DNA of 64,000 bases, taken from Plectrocnemia conspersa. Lineage: Eukaryota; Arthropoda; Insecta; Trichoptera; Polycentropodidae. The position numbers were made by a program, and so were the translations under genes. The notes under the pieces are model-generated. The model worked only from the letters and a program-made list of their open reading frames with translations, was not told where the DNA came from and made no database searches. The stretch lies in NCBI GenBank assembly GCA_009617715.1, contig VTFK01000215.1, forward strand, positions 186,001 to 250,000. Reading direction: 5' to 3'. Shown one piece after another: positions 25,496 through 37,539 of this stretch (its first letter is position 1; the number at the start of each line of letters is the position of its first letter).

Positions 25496-26149
25496 CTAAA
25501 AACTTTTTTTCCAGCACACTTTTTTTTTTTCGGACGGTATAAAAAAAAAAAAAAATATGATATTTTATACACAAACATATAAATATGTATATTTAAAAAT
25601 AATTTATTGGGTAAATGGGTTTATTTAGAAATAAAGTCAAATTACATAAAATTAAAAAATACGATAAACATATATAAAAAGTATAAGACACTAAAAATTT
25701 ATCATATCATTAACCATTAGATAGTATTGGATTACTGAGAATCTCAAGATTGTCAGATTAGTACAATTCTATTGTATTTTTTTCTATCCTGTTATAAGGA
25801 AATTCCAACATATTTTTTGTGAGTAAATATTATCTCCCGTCAGATATTACTGGCTTACTGGAAGTACCGAATCTCAGTGACACATTTTTTTAGAAAGTGG
25901 GAATTTTTTCGAGTTATTATTTTTGAATTATTAGCACGATGCACATAAAAACTTATGGATAAGAATTAAGTTTAAGTTATACTATCGTGTAAAGTGCATA
26001 TGGTTTTCGTCTGTTCGAGTGAATATTCGAAAAATATTACGAACTGTTTATAAAACATAGTTTTTTAGTTAGATACGAGTGTAGAATCTACGTGAAAATA
26101 ATTACAGTTTATGTTATTTAATATAGTGTTAAATATATATAGATATTCC

Positions 26150-27250
26150 AAGTGACAATGAAAATTATAGTGATAGTGATTCAGACTCCTCTGTTCATGA
26201 AAGAAATCGTCCACATGCTATGATGCTCATGAGCAATGAGGAAGATGAACAAGAAAAATATTTAGAAGACACTTTACAAGACACAAAACTTTATTGAAGA
26301 TGACTTGTTTCCCGTTATTGCAGAAGAAACGAATAGACACCATAATCAACACTTCAACAGATACAAACTGCAAATAAAATCTAAAAAATGGGTGGATGTA
26401 ACGGTACCAGAATTAAAAAATTGGTTTGAGTTGATATTGCTAATGGGCCTGGTAAAAAAAGGCTCATTACACCTGTATTAGACAATAAATCCACTAATAG
26501 GAACCCCGATATTTACAAAAACCATGAGTAGAAATAGGTTTTAGCAAATATTACGTTACCTGCGTTTTTCCAATAATGAAAATGTTCCTGATAATGTAGG
26601 ATGACTGTTCAAAGTACAAAAAATAATTGATTATTTCTCCGAAAGATTAAAAAATATGTACAAACCAAGCCAAAACATATCTCTGGATGAGGGTATGATC
26701 CCATGGTGTGGAAGATTAAATTTTCACGTATACAACCCCAGTAAGCTCACAAAGTACGGTATAGTGATAAGAATGGTATGTGAATTAGTGTCAGGATACA
26801 TATCGAAATTTAAAATATATTCAGGACCTGGAATTTCGTTACAAGATTCAATATCACATCTAACATCAGACAATAAATACAAATGGAATCATCTTTATAT
26901 GGACAATTTTTATAACAGTGTTGAAATAGCAAAAAAAAAATATTTGAAAAAAAAATAGAATCTGTGGTACCATAAAGAAGAATCGGGTTTTACCAGAATA
27001 TCTGAAAAATGCAAAATTACGAATATTTGAAACCAAATATAAACGATATGGGGTAATATTGTTGCAATTGCGAAAAACGGTAAAAAATCGAGACACTTTA
27101 AACTTTCATTATATAACTAGTTATTGTGAAAAGTGATTTACACGTGAAAGACAATGTAAATTATCTGTGTATGTGCCTGGAAGATTTCACATTACGATGG
27201 AGTGAATTACAACGGTTAGTGAATATTTTATTGCAAATGAATTATATATC
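26150..27250 (+). pseudogene. piggyBac-family transposase relic (DDE_Tnp_1_7 type)
   Basis: A piggyBac transposase cuts and pastes the element at TTAA sites. The relic begins with an acidic N-terminus (DNENYSDSDSDSSVHE), then WVDVTVPELKNWFELILLMG, RNRF-QILRYLRFSNNEN, and an uninterrupted 100-codon stretch from 26656 with SLDEGMIPWCGRLNFHVYN then PSKLTKYGIVIRM. It ends in WNHLYMDNFYNSVEIA. The Asp of LDEGM and of YMDNFYNS are two of the catalytic acidic positions of the family. Cys-Gln/Gly substitutions, several stops (for example after LHLY and after KYLKKK) and frame changes disable it. Tail frames to about 27200 (FTRERQCKLSVYVPGRFH) may be C-terminal remains. Confidence 0.85.
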
Positions 27251-27317
27251 AGTAAACTCGTATTAAAAAAAAATGTCACAATACAAAAAAGAAAAGTTTG
27301 CTTGAAAAAAAAAGTTT

Positions 27318-27645
27318 TAACCAATTTAAAAAAGTTTGAGAACATCTGGTTAAGTCAATTTAAATTATTTTTATTAAAATTTCTAGGTTATTCTTTTTTT
27401 TATAATTTTAAAATCAAGATAATCATTTTAAAATTTAATAATAAGGAAAAGTAATAATTATTTTTATTTCCGGCGAACCACATGTTGAGAACCATCTAAT
27501 AATAACTTGAATTGATGCATTGATACATTTATAACATGTCTAGAAAAATTCAACGAAATATTCGGAACGTATCAAAAGATACATAAATTTAAATAAAAAA
27601 GGTAAAATTCACGAAGTTTTGCGAAAAAGTGCCGGTATTTAGCGT
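27318..27645. repeat. Long inverted repeat inside the piggyBac-like element, right arm
   Basis: This is the reverse-complement partner of 25211-25495, with scattered mismatches and small indels. It lies between the transposase relic and the right TTAA end. Confidence 0.8.
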
Positions 27646-27689
27646 AAGTCTGGTAGTGAGACTGCCGGTCGGTAAAGTGTTAACTCTAA

Positions 27690-30600
27690 CAGCTAACTTC
27701 CATTATCATAGTTTCACATCTCATAAATATATATTAGGCTCATCAAGGATGTTTTCAAACATTTCACTGTTGCAGTATTATAAATTATACTGGCAACAGT
27801 TTTATTGAATAAATAATGAATGAATTTAATACATTACTTTATTAAATAATTAAAACCGCCCTTAACCTCTATTTATAATAAATATTCCACTTTTTCTCTT
27901 ATCTTCACAACCAAGTAAATCCAGGCACCTTTTATAAATCACAATTTAGCCGTAACGCACGAAAGAAATTTATTATTTATTATCTCAGATATAAACACGT
28001 TAACCTCCCGCATTATTTTAATGTATACACTTTCAACTCTCATACAATATTTATTGCTTATTTCAGTTTTGAGTAAAAAAAGTATATAGCTTGACGTGCA
28101 TACACCTACAAACTAGATACTTTATTCATGTGACATAAAAGCATATTTAATAATCGAACTTATTTTACAGCGTATCGTACGGGCCTGCATTTTTTTGAGA
28201 ATCTATATATAAACATATATAATGTCGAACCATATAGTATACGTTTATCAAGATACCATAATAACCATTGATCCAAACACTAATTGGTACTTGTCACACG
28301 ACAGTATTGCCTTATATGTTTATGTTATAATAAGCAAAAGGCCTTTCAAATAATATGATACATACTTATGTATATACATCACATTATAATATATGGATGC
28401 TGGAACTAACATGTAATCTGAAAATGAAACAAAACCTATATATCATAGTTCAACACTAGTATTTAGGATCAAATATAAGCTCACACAAAAAAGTATGTTA
28501 GAGGAAATTAAGGGGTGTAGCAGGAAACAGACCATTATATGCATTAAAGCACCTATAGCATACACTAGATATATATAAAGCAGAGGTCTTAAACATTTTA
28601 CTGTAAAATTCTAAGAGAATATTTTTTAAAATCTGTGATTCAAACCCCAATATTGGATAAGAAGATTGTGCTGACATTGATAATTATTATTAATAATAAA
28701 TGTATATACATATATCGTATAAATGTTGTTAAGTCGAATTTGTAAATTAAATAGATGTCTGATGAAAACTATAAAGTCTAATCATTAAATTTTATTTGCA
28801 AAAGCAACCATAATCAATGCAAATTTTTCAAGAACATATACATATTATATAATATAACAAGACGCTAATCATATTTGCCTAATAAAATCCTTCCCTAAAG
28901 AGCAAAGGGCGAACATTTTTTTTCTTATTCCATTCATTATGTATTCTTAACCCTACTTTACAGGTACGTTTAAGAACATTTTACGCGTCATTTTCACGCA
29001 CCCTAAATTAAAAATAATTATTTAATCAAATTCACAGGTAAACCTTGAAAATATTACCAAGCACTAATTTAGGCAAGAGCTTTCTCAGTAATAATTTTCA
29101 TCCCTTAGCGGTACGGTTATTAAAAATATTACCCCTGAAGAATACCCTTCTTGTGGTTGGATAATGTAGGGGAAGCTCGTTATTATCTGCGTAAACGAAA
29201 CTTACGGGAGACTTTGCATCTTTAGAGAACACTTTTAATTATCGGGCAAAGATTTAGAATGTATACGATATTTTTATTTTCCTTTTTGTGAAAATATTTT
29301 TATGTTCTCGTTAAAGGAAGTAATTTGAAAATGTTGCCAGGTGGCGCAGAAAATGAATTTGCGTTGCCATTGAAAATCACCACCCTAAATTTAATAATTA
29401 AATTGGTGATGCCAGGCTTAAGGATATTATTCACAAATACCTAATAAATAAATTGACTGAGAAGGAGAGCATCATCACCATTATTTATTAATATCACTAT
29501 AAACATTTTTTGCCATAAATATAAGATATTTTAAATTTTTAATGCGATATTATTTACACAGTAGGATACTGAATTGATAATACAGAAGCAAATAATTAAT
29601 TATCCTTATACACTAATCATTAAAATCGTCTTTAGCTACAAAGAGCTGATAATTAAAAATTGTGACCAGACTTTGAGACTGAAACGTCTCAATAACTACT
29701 CTTAGTTTTGGGTTGTTACACTGTTGTAACGCGTATTATGTTACAACGTACAAATTTGATTATTATATAAATTATTTACTTTTTTTATTTATTTATTTCG
29801 GTCAAAGCTTTACTACATTTTTTTGTCATTAAATTTAGATTATTCATAAATAAATAAATTTTCTGACGTAAAAGTAAAAAGTTGTATATAGATAATATTA
29901 AAATTCGTCACTTTGAATAGATTTTTTTTTTCTAATATAGAAATCTATAATTATCATGAATTAAAAAATACTAGAAAATTGACAAATATACATTAGATAA
30001 TTATATGTGATTTGGGTGGTATTTCAATTTTATTTATATATATTTATGAATACTATTTTGATGAATGTCGGAGGAATAATGAAAGGGTTTCAAAGAAAAA
30101 AATGACCTTATTTTTAACGAATCATGTGTTAATTAGAAACTACTTTTTAGACTTTTCTAGCGCAAGAGTTGCATTGCCTTTAAGTTTTGCATCAAATTGA
30201 CAATAATGGTTTTTTTCACTGCTCGCCAAATAATTTTTTGCTAGATTCTTTCTGTTTCAGGAAAATGGTTAAAAAGAACATATGTATTTGTTATTTTAGC
30301 CGCACCCATTAACAATAAATCATGTTTTGCAAGCGGTAATTGCGCAGGTATGATATTTTTAGTGTCATATCACATATTATACAACTTAATAAAAACGCAA
30401 TAATTCGGGTCAGAAGTCACACAATATAATAAAGATTAAAAATACATATACTTTTTTAAATATAAATATTGATTAAATAAATTAAATATCAATATATTAT
30501 TTTATTTTTTAATAATTTTTATATAAATATATTATATTTTATAATAAAATAAACAATGCTATAATATGTTTAAACAAAGTATGTACATAAGGGTTGCAGT

Positions 30601-31249
30601 ATAAAAATATATAGTATTTTTTAGATTATAATATGGATATCTTAATATAATGCAAATTTAGGCTTGTTTCTAAAAATCTATTCAATTTTGGTTTTGTTTT
30701 TTAAAGCCAGCGATATATGCAAAGTCAATATATTAATAGTTGAGTTATTGCACAATTTATATTATTGCAATACACTTGGGAAAATACCATTAACTCCTAC
30801 TAAGTAGTGATATACCATACTAAAATCAAAGTCTAAAAAACAATGACATATATTTTCATAAATCATAAATAAAAAATCGAGCTTATTATTCCCATATGTC
30901 ACTAAATACAATAAAAAATCTAGGATTACTTTATCTGTGATAATTAAATTGGGTAGAATAACAATATTATTATGCGCATGCGTCTTTTCCAAACAAAGAG
31001 TAGTTTTAAAGTAGTGCTTATGTGTGATTAACCCTTTGAGGAGTATCGTACATGTGCAGTAGTTGAACTTTTATCGTTTTTATGTGTATATTTACATATA
31101 TATCTGAATAAATAGTAAATAAATATTTTTTTTTTAAATAATTAATATAAATGATTTCTATAAAAAAATACCAATAAATTAAAAAGTACGAAATAAATTA
31201 ACATAACAAAATAATATTCTATAATAATTTTATAAAAAACGTTGAATGC
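27690..31249. other. AT-rich spacer with a moderately complex block at 28880-29460
   Basis: No coding frame, terminal repeat or RNA-like fold was supported. About 28880-29460 has longer non-repetitive text and could be conserved noncoding DNA. The minus-strand frame at 30762-30992 starts inside a small dispersed repeat (see 30970) and is not convincing. Confidence 0.45.
30970..31018 (-). repeat. Short copy of the TTTGTTTGGAAAGGATGCG repeat
   Basis: The minus strand reads CTACTCTTTGTTTGGAAAAG then ACGCATGCGC, matching about 50 bp of the repeats at 43368-43467 and 50256-50356. Confidence 0.5.
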
Positions 31250-31405
31250 CTTTGTATTGATAGAAGCATTTGCCATTCTTTCACCAACCACCGAATCAGG
31301 TTGGTCGGCGAGTAGAGTATTACCTGCCGGACGACCCAGAGTGATACTTGATATGTACTTTTTTATCTACTAGCCTAGCCATAAAAACTGGTATGATTAG
31401 GCCTT
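31250..31405 (+). repeat. ~150-bp dispersed repeat, copy 1 (inverted partner at 35775)
   Basis: TTTGCCATTCTTTCACCAAC, CGGCGAGTAGAGTATTACCT and GCCGGACGACCCAGAGTGAT all recur as reverse complements at 35775-35930 with few changes. The segment is GC-richer than its surroundings, has no good coding frame and no obvious termini. It is unrecognised. Confidence 0.8.
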
Positions 31406-31499
31406 AAAAGCCGAATAATATGTAAAATAAACTATCAAAATATAATAATACAAAAGTGTTCAAATAAATCATTACAACATTTCTAAAAAACAACTCAAA

Positions 31500-31860
31500 T
31501 TTTGAAAAAAATATGACGATTGTAGAAATATTATAATTCTGGTTTATTTTATAATTAATCCATTTAAAGATGGTGTAGATATTCAATCAGATGCAAATAA
31601 ATCTGCAGAGTTATTTAATTTGGATAATATAGCTCTTGAAAAATAAATGTTATATTTATTTAAAAGCCATTTTTTTTAAAATATTAATTAAAGAAGATGT
31701 AAGTATTTAAATTTGTATTTTGCATCTACGTACTTATGTGAATCAGAATTTTCGTATCATAAAAGATAAAACATAAAAATCGTGTGAATTTGACGAATAG
31801 TTACACGGAAAATTCTTTATGCTTAGTGTTAATCAATTATTTTGGAGAAAGAAATGGAAG
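31500..31860 (+). pseudogene. hAT transposase relic (ZBED5/EPM2AIP1-like C-terminus)
   Basis: Plus-strand frames read VYFIINPFKDGVDIQSDANK with AELFNLDNIALEK, then LYFASTYLCESEFSYHK, and after a frame change KIKHKNRVNLTNSYTENSLC. The order 'NPF ... FA-x-TYLCE-x-x-FS ... K-x-KNR-x-x-LT ... L' is the C-terminal dimerisation region of the domesticated and mobile hAT group that includes ZBED5-like proteins. Stops and at least two frame changes disable it, and only the last ~120 residues are represented. It differs in motif wording from the hAT relic at 822-1072, so two hAT groups are present. Confidence 0.65.
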
Positions 31861-33150
31861 AACAATATTCCTATTAAATATAACTTTTATATATTTTTTA
31901 TTGTATTATATGGTAATATACTTTGCACAAAAAATATTAAAATAGTTTATAATCTATCTATTCCACAAAAAAATACTCAAATACTTAAATGAAAATGAGT
32001 CAATCGCAGGATATCTGAAAAAAAATATGGTCGATCACTATCCAAAGCAAAATGCCATTTATCGTATAAGTGTATGTAACCCTTTTAGTAAATGCATCAA
32101 TAGATTTGAGTTTACTCGAACACAACATGTATTATTTTGGATGTATATCATAATCTAAAAGTTTGCGTTTTCTCACCCCTATCGCATATAATTGGAAATA
32201 CAATGGATCTAACTGTCATTTAGAAGAAAACCATAAAATAATTGTACTTAAAAACAACACCAATTCAAATCGTATTATCTCTTTTTCTTCAAGAATTTTT
32301 TAGCATTATTATATTTTAACTTTCATCCCTTCCGCTCTCCATTTACGTTAACACAAGTACGTGCACTCGTTGCTTAAACACTTTTAATTTATATTTAAGA
32401 AATTAATTAAGCAAAGACATTTCACCACCAGAGGGATAGTCTCAAAGAAGCTGTCTCTTATCATTACCGACTTTTGCGACTTGTTCGTGTATTCAACGAC
32501 GTGGATAACGTGAAATTTGCATTGTACAATTCGCTAGCGCTAGCAAAGCACAACTTTTGAAACTTTCGCTGCGTACTCCAGCTTAGTGGTGAAACTAAAG
32601 CGTTCGATGCAGCAAAGACCCGTAAATTTACATACAAGTTTTGGCTCTAAAGTAATGCGCAATAGGGACTATCATTACTTTGTAACCAAAGGTGTAAGTT
32701 TAATTTCCTCTGTGTTGAGCATATTGGTAAATGCATAACATTTTACTGCACCATAGTAATTTTAAGAGCTTTTTAATTACATGTAAAAATATATTTACAT
32801 CTACCATTGTAAATTAACAGGCGTATAGGCTTAAATAACTGATCATCCAAATTTTTTTGGGCTTAAAATATTATAGAATAACGTTTTACCAACTCAATGG
32901 TATGTGCTACCCAGTACTTAACAGTGAATTTCGCAATTAGTGTAGCATTAAATTTCAAAATAAACATCGAAATAATTTTTTTATTTACACAACACAAAAA
33001 AATTCTTATGTTTTATGTGAATAAAAAATATTTTTAATTTAGAATAATAATATGATATAAATAAAAAAACTGACTTGTAAGATAAAGCAAAATATGGAAT
33101 TGGATGTGCACACACATTTCGTATCTCTTATAAATAAAAAATATCAATAT
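31861..33150. other. AT-rich spacer
   Basis: No gene was recognised. About 32290-32720 is somewhat less AT-rich but shows no coding or repeat signature. Confidence 0.5.
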
Positions 33151-33179
33151 AGTATTTCAATAGAAGAATTATTATAAAT

Positions 33180-33470
33180 AAGATAGAGTTGAATAGAGCG
33201 TTACTTATCATAAGTAATAGAAAAGCTCCTGAAACAGTTTCGATTTTATCAATATTGCAAACGAAAGGTATGGGAAGAATTTGGAAAAATATTTATGCTA
33301 ATATTAAAAAAGAACACAAGACAAACTATCAAGTCTTCTATTTGACACCAGGTAATCTACGTACACTATATCTTATTATGCATTTAATGAAACAGACTGA
33401 AAGCTTTATAGTGTATTAATCGACTTAAGCAAACCTTTGACAGTATAAAGGATTATTGCATACTATTCAG
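33180..33470 (+). pseudogene. Non-LTR retrotransposon RT relic (second lineage)
   Basis: A 76-codon frame from 33189 starts LNRALLIISNRKAPETVSI, which resembles the RT lead-in 'xALxxxxNRKAPGxDxI'. It ends LYLIMHLMKQTE, and the frame beyond gives VLIDLSKP, followed by a one-frame slip to FDSIK. VLIDLSKxFDSI is the palm motif A with the first catalytic Asp. The spacing is compressed, and the text between the motifs is not clearly RT-like, so an internal deletion is likely. The wording (IDLSKAFDSI) differs from the jockey copies (LDIEKAFDT). Confidence 0.52.
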
Positions 33471-35150
33471 CTTCGAACTAATGAAAATTTCTTTGAACTA
33501 TATAAGATCCGCTCTTAAGCATATTGAATTCAAATTTAAAAAATCACTGAGTACACTAATTGCAAGTTAATCGAAGCTAAGCTTTAACGGACCAAAAATG
33601 TACAACCACAATTGCAAAAAAAAAAAACACAAAACAGTATCAAAAAATAGTTTAAATGTATAAGAAACTGAGGATAAAATTATTATGTAAGAGGAACCAA
33701 ATTAAATATTTTTGTTTACGTAGTTACCAATTATAACAGTTTTCAAAAGAGTCGAAAGTTCATAGATTACATCATTTTGAAGCTGCAGATATATGTTGAA
33801 TAATTCAGTCATATTTTTGCACCTCTCAAAACTTTTCCAATCTCCTCACGGTTTTTTCCTCGATATGTGTAAGGAACATTCTCTACGCCAGAAAGTTTTT
33901 TTTTTATTCATACCTCGTAAATATATTACTTTACGAGTGAGCACATCTTACGTGAGAAAATGTGCTCAGAAATCTTTTCACGAATCAAAATAAAAAAGTA
34001 CATGTGAATAATGAAGTTTTAAATTAATCATTTATATAAGTGTGTCTCATTTATCTTATTTTGTACGACATTTGTACTAGGTATTTAACAAAGATGGTAG
34101 TTACGATTTCCGTCAATTCTGATATCATTTCCAACAATTAGAGTCGTTTTTCTAGTCATTCATCTTCTGCCTACAATTAACGGTGATGTTGCTTCGTTGT
34201 TGAACACAAAGACATCCGCTGGAGGAACAGGAATTCAATTTAAAGCGAGCCACGATAAATGGAATTCGGTCGGGCTCTATATTAATCAAGCGGATATTCG
34301 GTATAGAGATATGTACCTACGTATGTATAATCTATTTCATTCACATGGAACCGTTTTGGCACGTGTGGCAAATAATTTGGGACATACAGGGAAATGCCAT
34401 TGTATTCAAAATATATAATTAACACCAGGAGAGGCAAAAAAGCTCGTAATAAAATTATATATCAAAAATAGATTTATCATAGTTATTATCACTAAATTCC
34501 TACTTTGATTAAAATCAAATTTCTACATCGTAATATGTGTATAAATAATTGTTTATATATATATGACTATACATATATAATATAAAGAAGTACAATATTT
34601 ATTGATTATAAATTATTTTTATTTTTTTAATTAATACTTCTTTGATAATTGAAAAGTTCAGAGAAACCCGATTATTTGCTTAATTAATAACTGGAGTCAA
34701 AGATATATTTGTTGTTCACTCTCTTGAAAGTTTGTTTTAAAGCAAATAAGAAGGAAAACCAGCGTTATATATTGGATTTTAAATATAATATACAACGAAT
34801 AATTATATCACATAAAATACCTAAGTCTTTTACGCGTCTCTAGTTTTGTTCTTGGTTGAATCGTATTAACATTAACATAAATTATCAAAGGCATAAAAAT
34901 TTAATTGTGTATATTGTCAAAAAAAATAATGCGTTTATCTATAAATATAGTGTTTTATGTAGTAGATTTTTTTAACGTGATAAATATTCAAAATTCAATT
35001 ATATTTGTGACAAACAGAAGTGAGACATCTACAGATGTACCTTTGCAAATCAAATGCTATAACTAAATATTTGTATTTAATAAGTGTACATGCGTATATT
35101 TGCAATATAACATATGCAATATAACGTGGTATAATAGATCGAATTAAATA
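33471..35150. other. AT-rich spacer with two unrecognised short open frames
   Basis: Frames at 33793-33993 (66 codons) and 34197-34418 (73 codons) have fairly balanced composition. The second contains TSAGGTGIQFKASHDKWNS. Neither matches a family I recognise, and no neighbouring exon signal or terminal repeat supports them. Confidence 0.4.
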
Positions 35151-35154
35151 CTTG

Positions 35155-35400
35155 GGAATACGGGTCATTGCTTTAGCTAAATTTGATCGGATGTCAAAAA
35201 AAGTAAAAGAAACAGCTTTCTCGGACTTTTAAAAATCGTCTTAATCAATTTGGCGTAGCTGAAATTGATGCAAGTTCAACTAAATTCTCAGAAATAAATA
35301 GTAGTTCTACATAAAGTAGCTTAAGTAAACGTCTAAATAAAGTGTCTAAGTGAAATGGAGGAAGTCCTTTGTCTGATTTAAATCGTCTGAACAATGTCGA
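35155..35400 (+). pseudogene. Unrecognised coding-like remnant with two stops
   Basis: The frame opening near 35150 reads DRIKYLGIRVIALAKF, which resembles the 'KYLGV-x-x-D' C-terminal motif of reverse transcriptases. A second frame from about 35217 reads FKNRLNQFGVAEIDASSTKF, then SLSKRLNKVSK-NGGSP and LSDLNRLNNV, broken by only two stops in about 62 codons. The second part matches nothing I know. A decayed retroelement protein is possible. Confidence 0.3.
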
Positions 35401-35774
35401 TTATTATAAATAAAACCATACTATTTGTTATTGTAGATTTGGAATCAGTAAAATTTGTCAGACATAATTTTATAGAATGCTTACTACCTATTCACACTAC
35501 AAAAGTTCGCATGCTTTAAAGTGCTTTTGAAACTGTTAATAAATACTGTTTAATTGACACTAAATGGATACGCAATATTGTTTGTTTGTAATGGATACAA
35601 ATCAATTAGTTTTAGGTCATGAGACCACAACACAAAAATATTTTATTTTTTTATTTTCATAGTAAAAAGTGAGATAGGCACTATTAAGGTTTGAGACGAA
35701 TTGAAATATTGTGTTTTAAATTAAATATTTATTTAAACCAATAATAAAGTCGCTTTAGAAGTTTTTTTTTAAAG

Positions 35775-35930
35775 TTAAAGCCTAATCATTCCAGTTTTTA
35801 TGGATAGGTTAGTAGGTAAAGAAGTACATATAAGGTATCACTCCGGGTCGTCCGGCAGGTAATACTCTACTCGCCAACCAACCAGATTCGGTGGTTGGTG
35901 AAAGAATGGCAAACGCTCTCTCCGGATTTA
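35775..35930 (-). repeat. ~150-bp dispersed repeat, copy 2 (inverted)
   Basis: On the plus strand this reads CACTCCGGGTCGTCCGGCAG, GTAATACTCTACTCGCC and TTGGTGAAAGAATGGCAAA, the reverse complement of 31250-31405. The copies are about 4.4 kb apart in opposite orientation. Confidence 0.8.
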
Positions 35931-37062
35931 ATTTGGAGCGTTTCTGACGGTCTTTATATATTATACATTAATTACTTCTGATGTTTTTTATTCTTCAGAG
36001 ATACATAATAATTTGACTACCTGGAGATGAGGGTTTTTAAGTTAGAAGAAATTGGTTATTATCGTGAACCTTGATTGTCATGGAAATAGATTAATTTTTT
36101 TGCAAACTAAACTTATAATACAAAGACATTTAAATACCTTGTATTCGTACAGTACCACTAACAATATACAACAGTACCAGTTGAAGTAAGAGCAGTTACA
36201 AGAACGAGAGTTTCATGGTACTAGTCATTGTTTATCTATCGTACTTTTAGAAAAATAAACGTACAAAAAAAATTAAAAAAGTAAAATAACCTCAAAATAA
36301 TATATACGTGAGTTAACCCAAAATGTGCATATGTATGAAATGCTCTATATTTTATTAATAAAAAAACATTACAATGCGCTTAGTATTTTATAGACCCTGA
36401 AAAATATTTATATAAAACTAGTATTTGCCATAAAATCATTTATCAAATACATTTATAGCAAAAACTTATGTGCTTTAGTACTTCGAAATTTATTATCATT
36501 ATAAAATAATATAAAAATAATAAATTAGTAACAATATTTAGTATGAGGCTTTACTTAAATTTGTAGCGATCACAAAGAATTGTCGCATTTAATTTTATCT
36601 TTACAATTCGATTAAGTGATAACTGTAAAATAGAGGAACGGCGTTTTAGCGGCCTGGTTAAAAGAAATATTTGAACATGAAACAAAGATGTATCTCCTAT
36701 CGGATGAAATTAGTACCAAATCTATGATATGTGGTACTAATAGCAAACCAGAACGATTGACCAGTGTTGTACCCGGTGACTAATACCCAAAATAATTAGA
36801 TAAACTATCGTATTTTTATCGTCTCCAGGAGATCAAAATTAGGGATTATAGAATCAAATCGAATCAATCATTACATATGAGCTTTTCATATTTTTTTTTA
36901 ATCTCACGAATGGATATTATAATGCTGTATTTAAATAGAGCTAAGTCGTACATACAGGTTTTTCATTTCAAAATTAAATTATACCTTTTTCATTGCAAAT
37001 TAAACCTTTTAAACAGTGGCTAGAGACTCGTTTATAACGTCGATTTGATGGATAAATAAGAC
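35931..37062. other. AT-rich spacer
   Basis: No gene, repeat or RNA signal was supported. Confidence 0.5.
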
Positions 37063-37396
37063 GAATAAATATAGAACCGCATTAACTCTTAGTTACACCT
37101 TCACATTCACCCTTTGTGAAAGTTTGGGTTTCAAGGTGACTGTACGATAATTACAAAGAATAATTCAAACAGTGTTTATTTGCTTAGAGATCATTAGGTA
37201 TTAACAATTTAAAATTTGCTGATATTTAAAATTTGCTGATATTACTTTGTGGCACATATTTAAAATACTTAAAGATAAGTCAAATAAATAGAAAATCGCG
37301 TTAACTCTTAGCTACATCTTCAATTCCTCCCGTTGTGAAAGTTTGATTTTCAAGGTGATTGTACGATAATTACAAAGAATAATTCAAATAATGTTT
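37063..37396. repeat. Tandem duplication, ~215-bp period
   Basis: About 118 bp at 37063-37182 (landmarks TTAACTCTTAGTTACA, TTTCAAGGTGACTGTACGAT, TTACAAAGAATAATTCAAA) recur at 37276-37396 in the same orientation. Between them AAAATTTGCTGATATT is itself repeated twice. Confidence 0.85.
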
Positions 37397-37539
37397 TTTA
37401 AATTAGGGAGGGGGGTCTACTCTATATACATTTTTTATATGTTTATGACATTGTAAATTTAAAGCATTTGTACTATTTTTATATGCTTACAAATTGTAGA
37501 TAGATCGTATAAGAAATAAATCCAAGATGGAATAATTAC

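Larger units (their letters stand above)
24956..27683 (+). mobile_element. piggyBac-like element bounded by TTAA targets
   Basis: TTAA at 24956-24959 is followed by CACTTTACCTACCG. At the other end CGGTCGGTAAAGTG is followed by TTAA at 27680-27683. The ends are therefore inverted repeats next to the TTAA duplication that defines piggyBac transposition. The 2.7-kb interior holds a degenerate transposase on the plus strand. Near the left end, ACGCCAATTGGCGTCCTG occurs twice (about 24977 and 25022), a subterminal repeat that includes a palindrome. A long inverted repeat lies further in (separate entries). The element is dead because the coding region carries stops and frameshifts. Confidence 0.85.

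Noticed and set aside
25469..27345. A separate hAT element bounded by CAGTGGTTCTCAAACTTTTT and its complement
   Set aside because: The inverted similarity continues well beyond these words on both sides and no 8-bp duplication is present, so they are better treated as part of the long inverted repeat of the piggyBac-like element.
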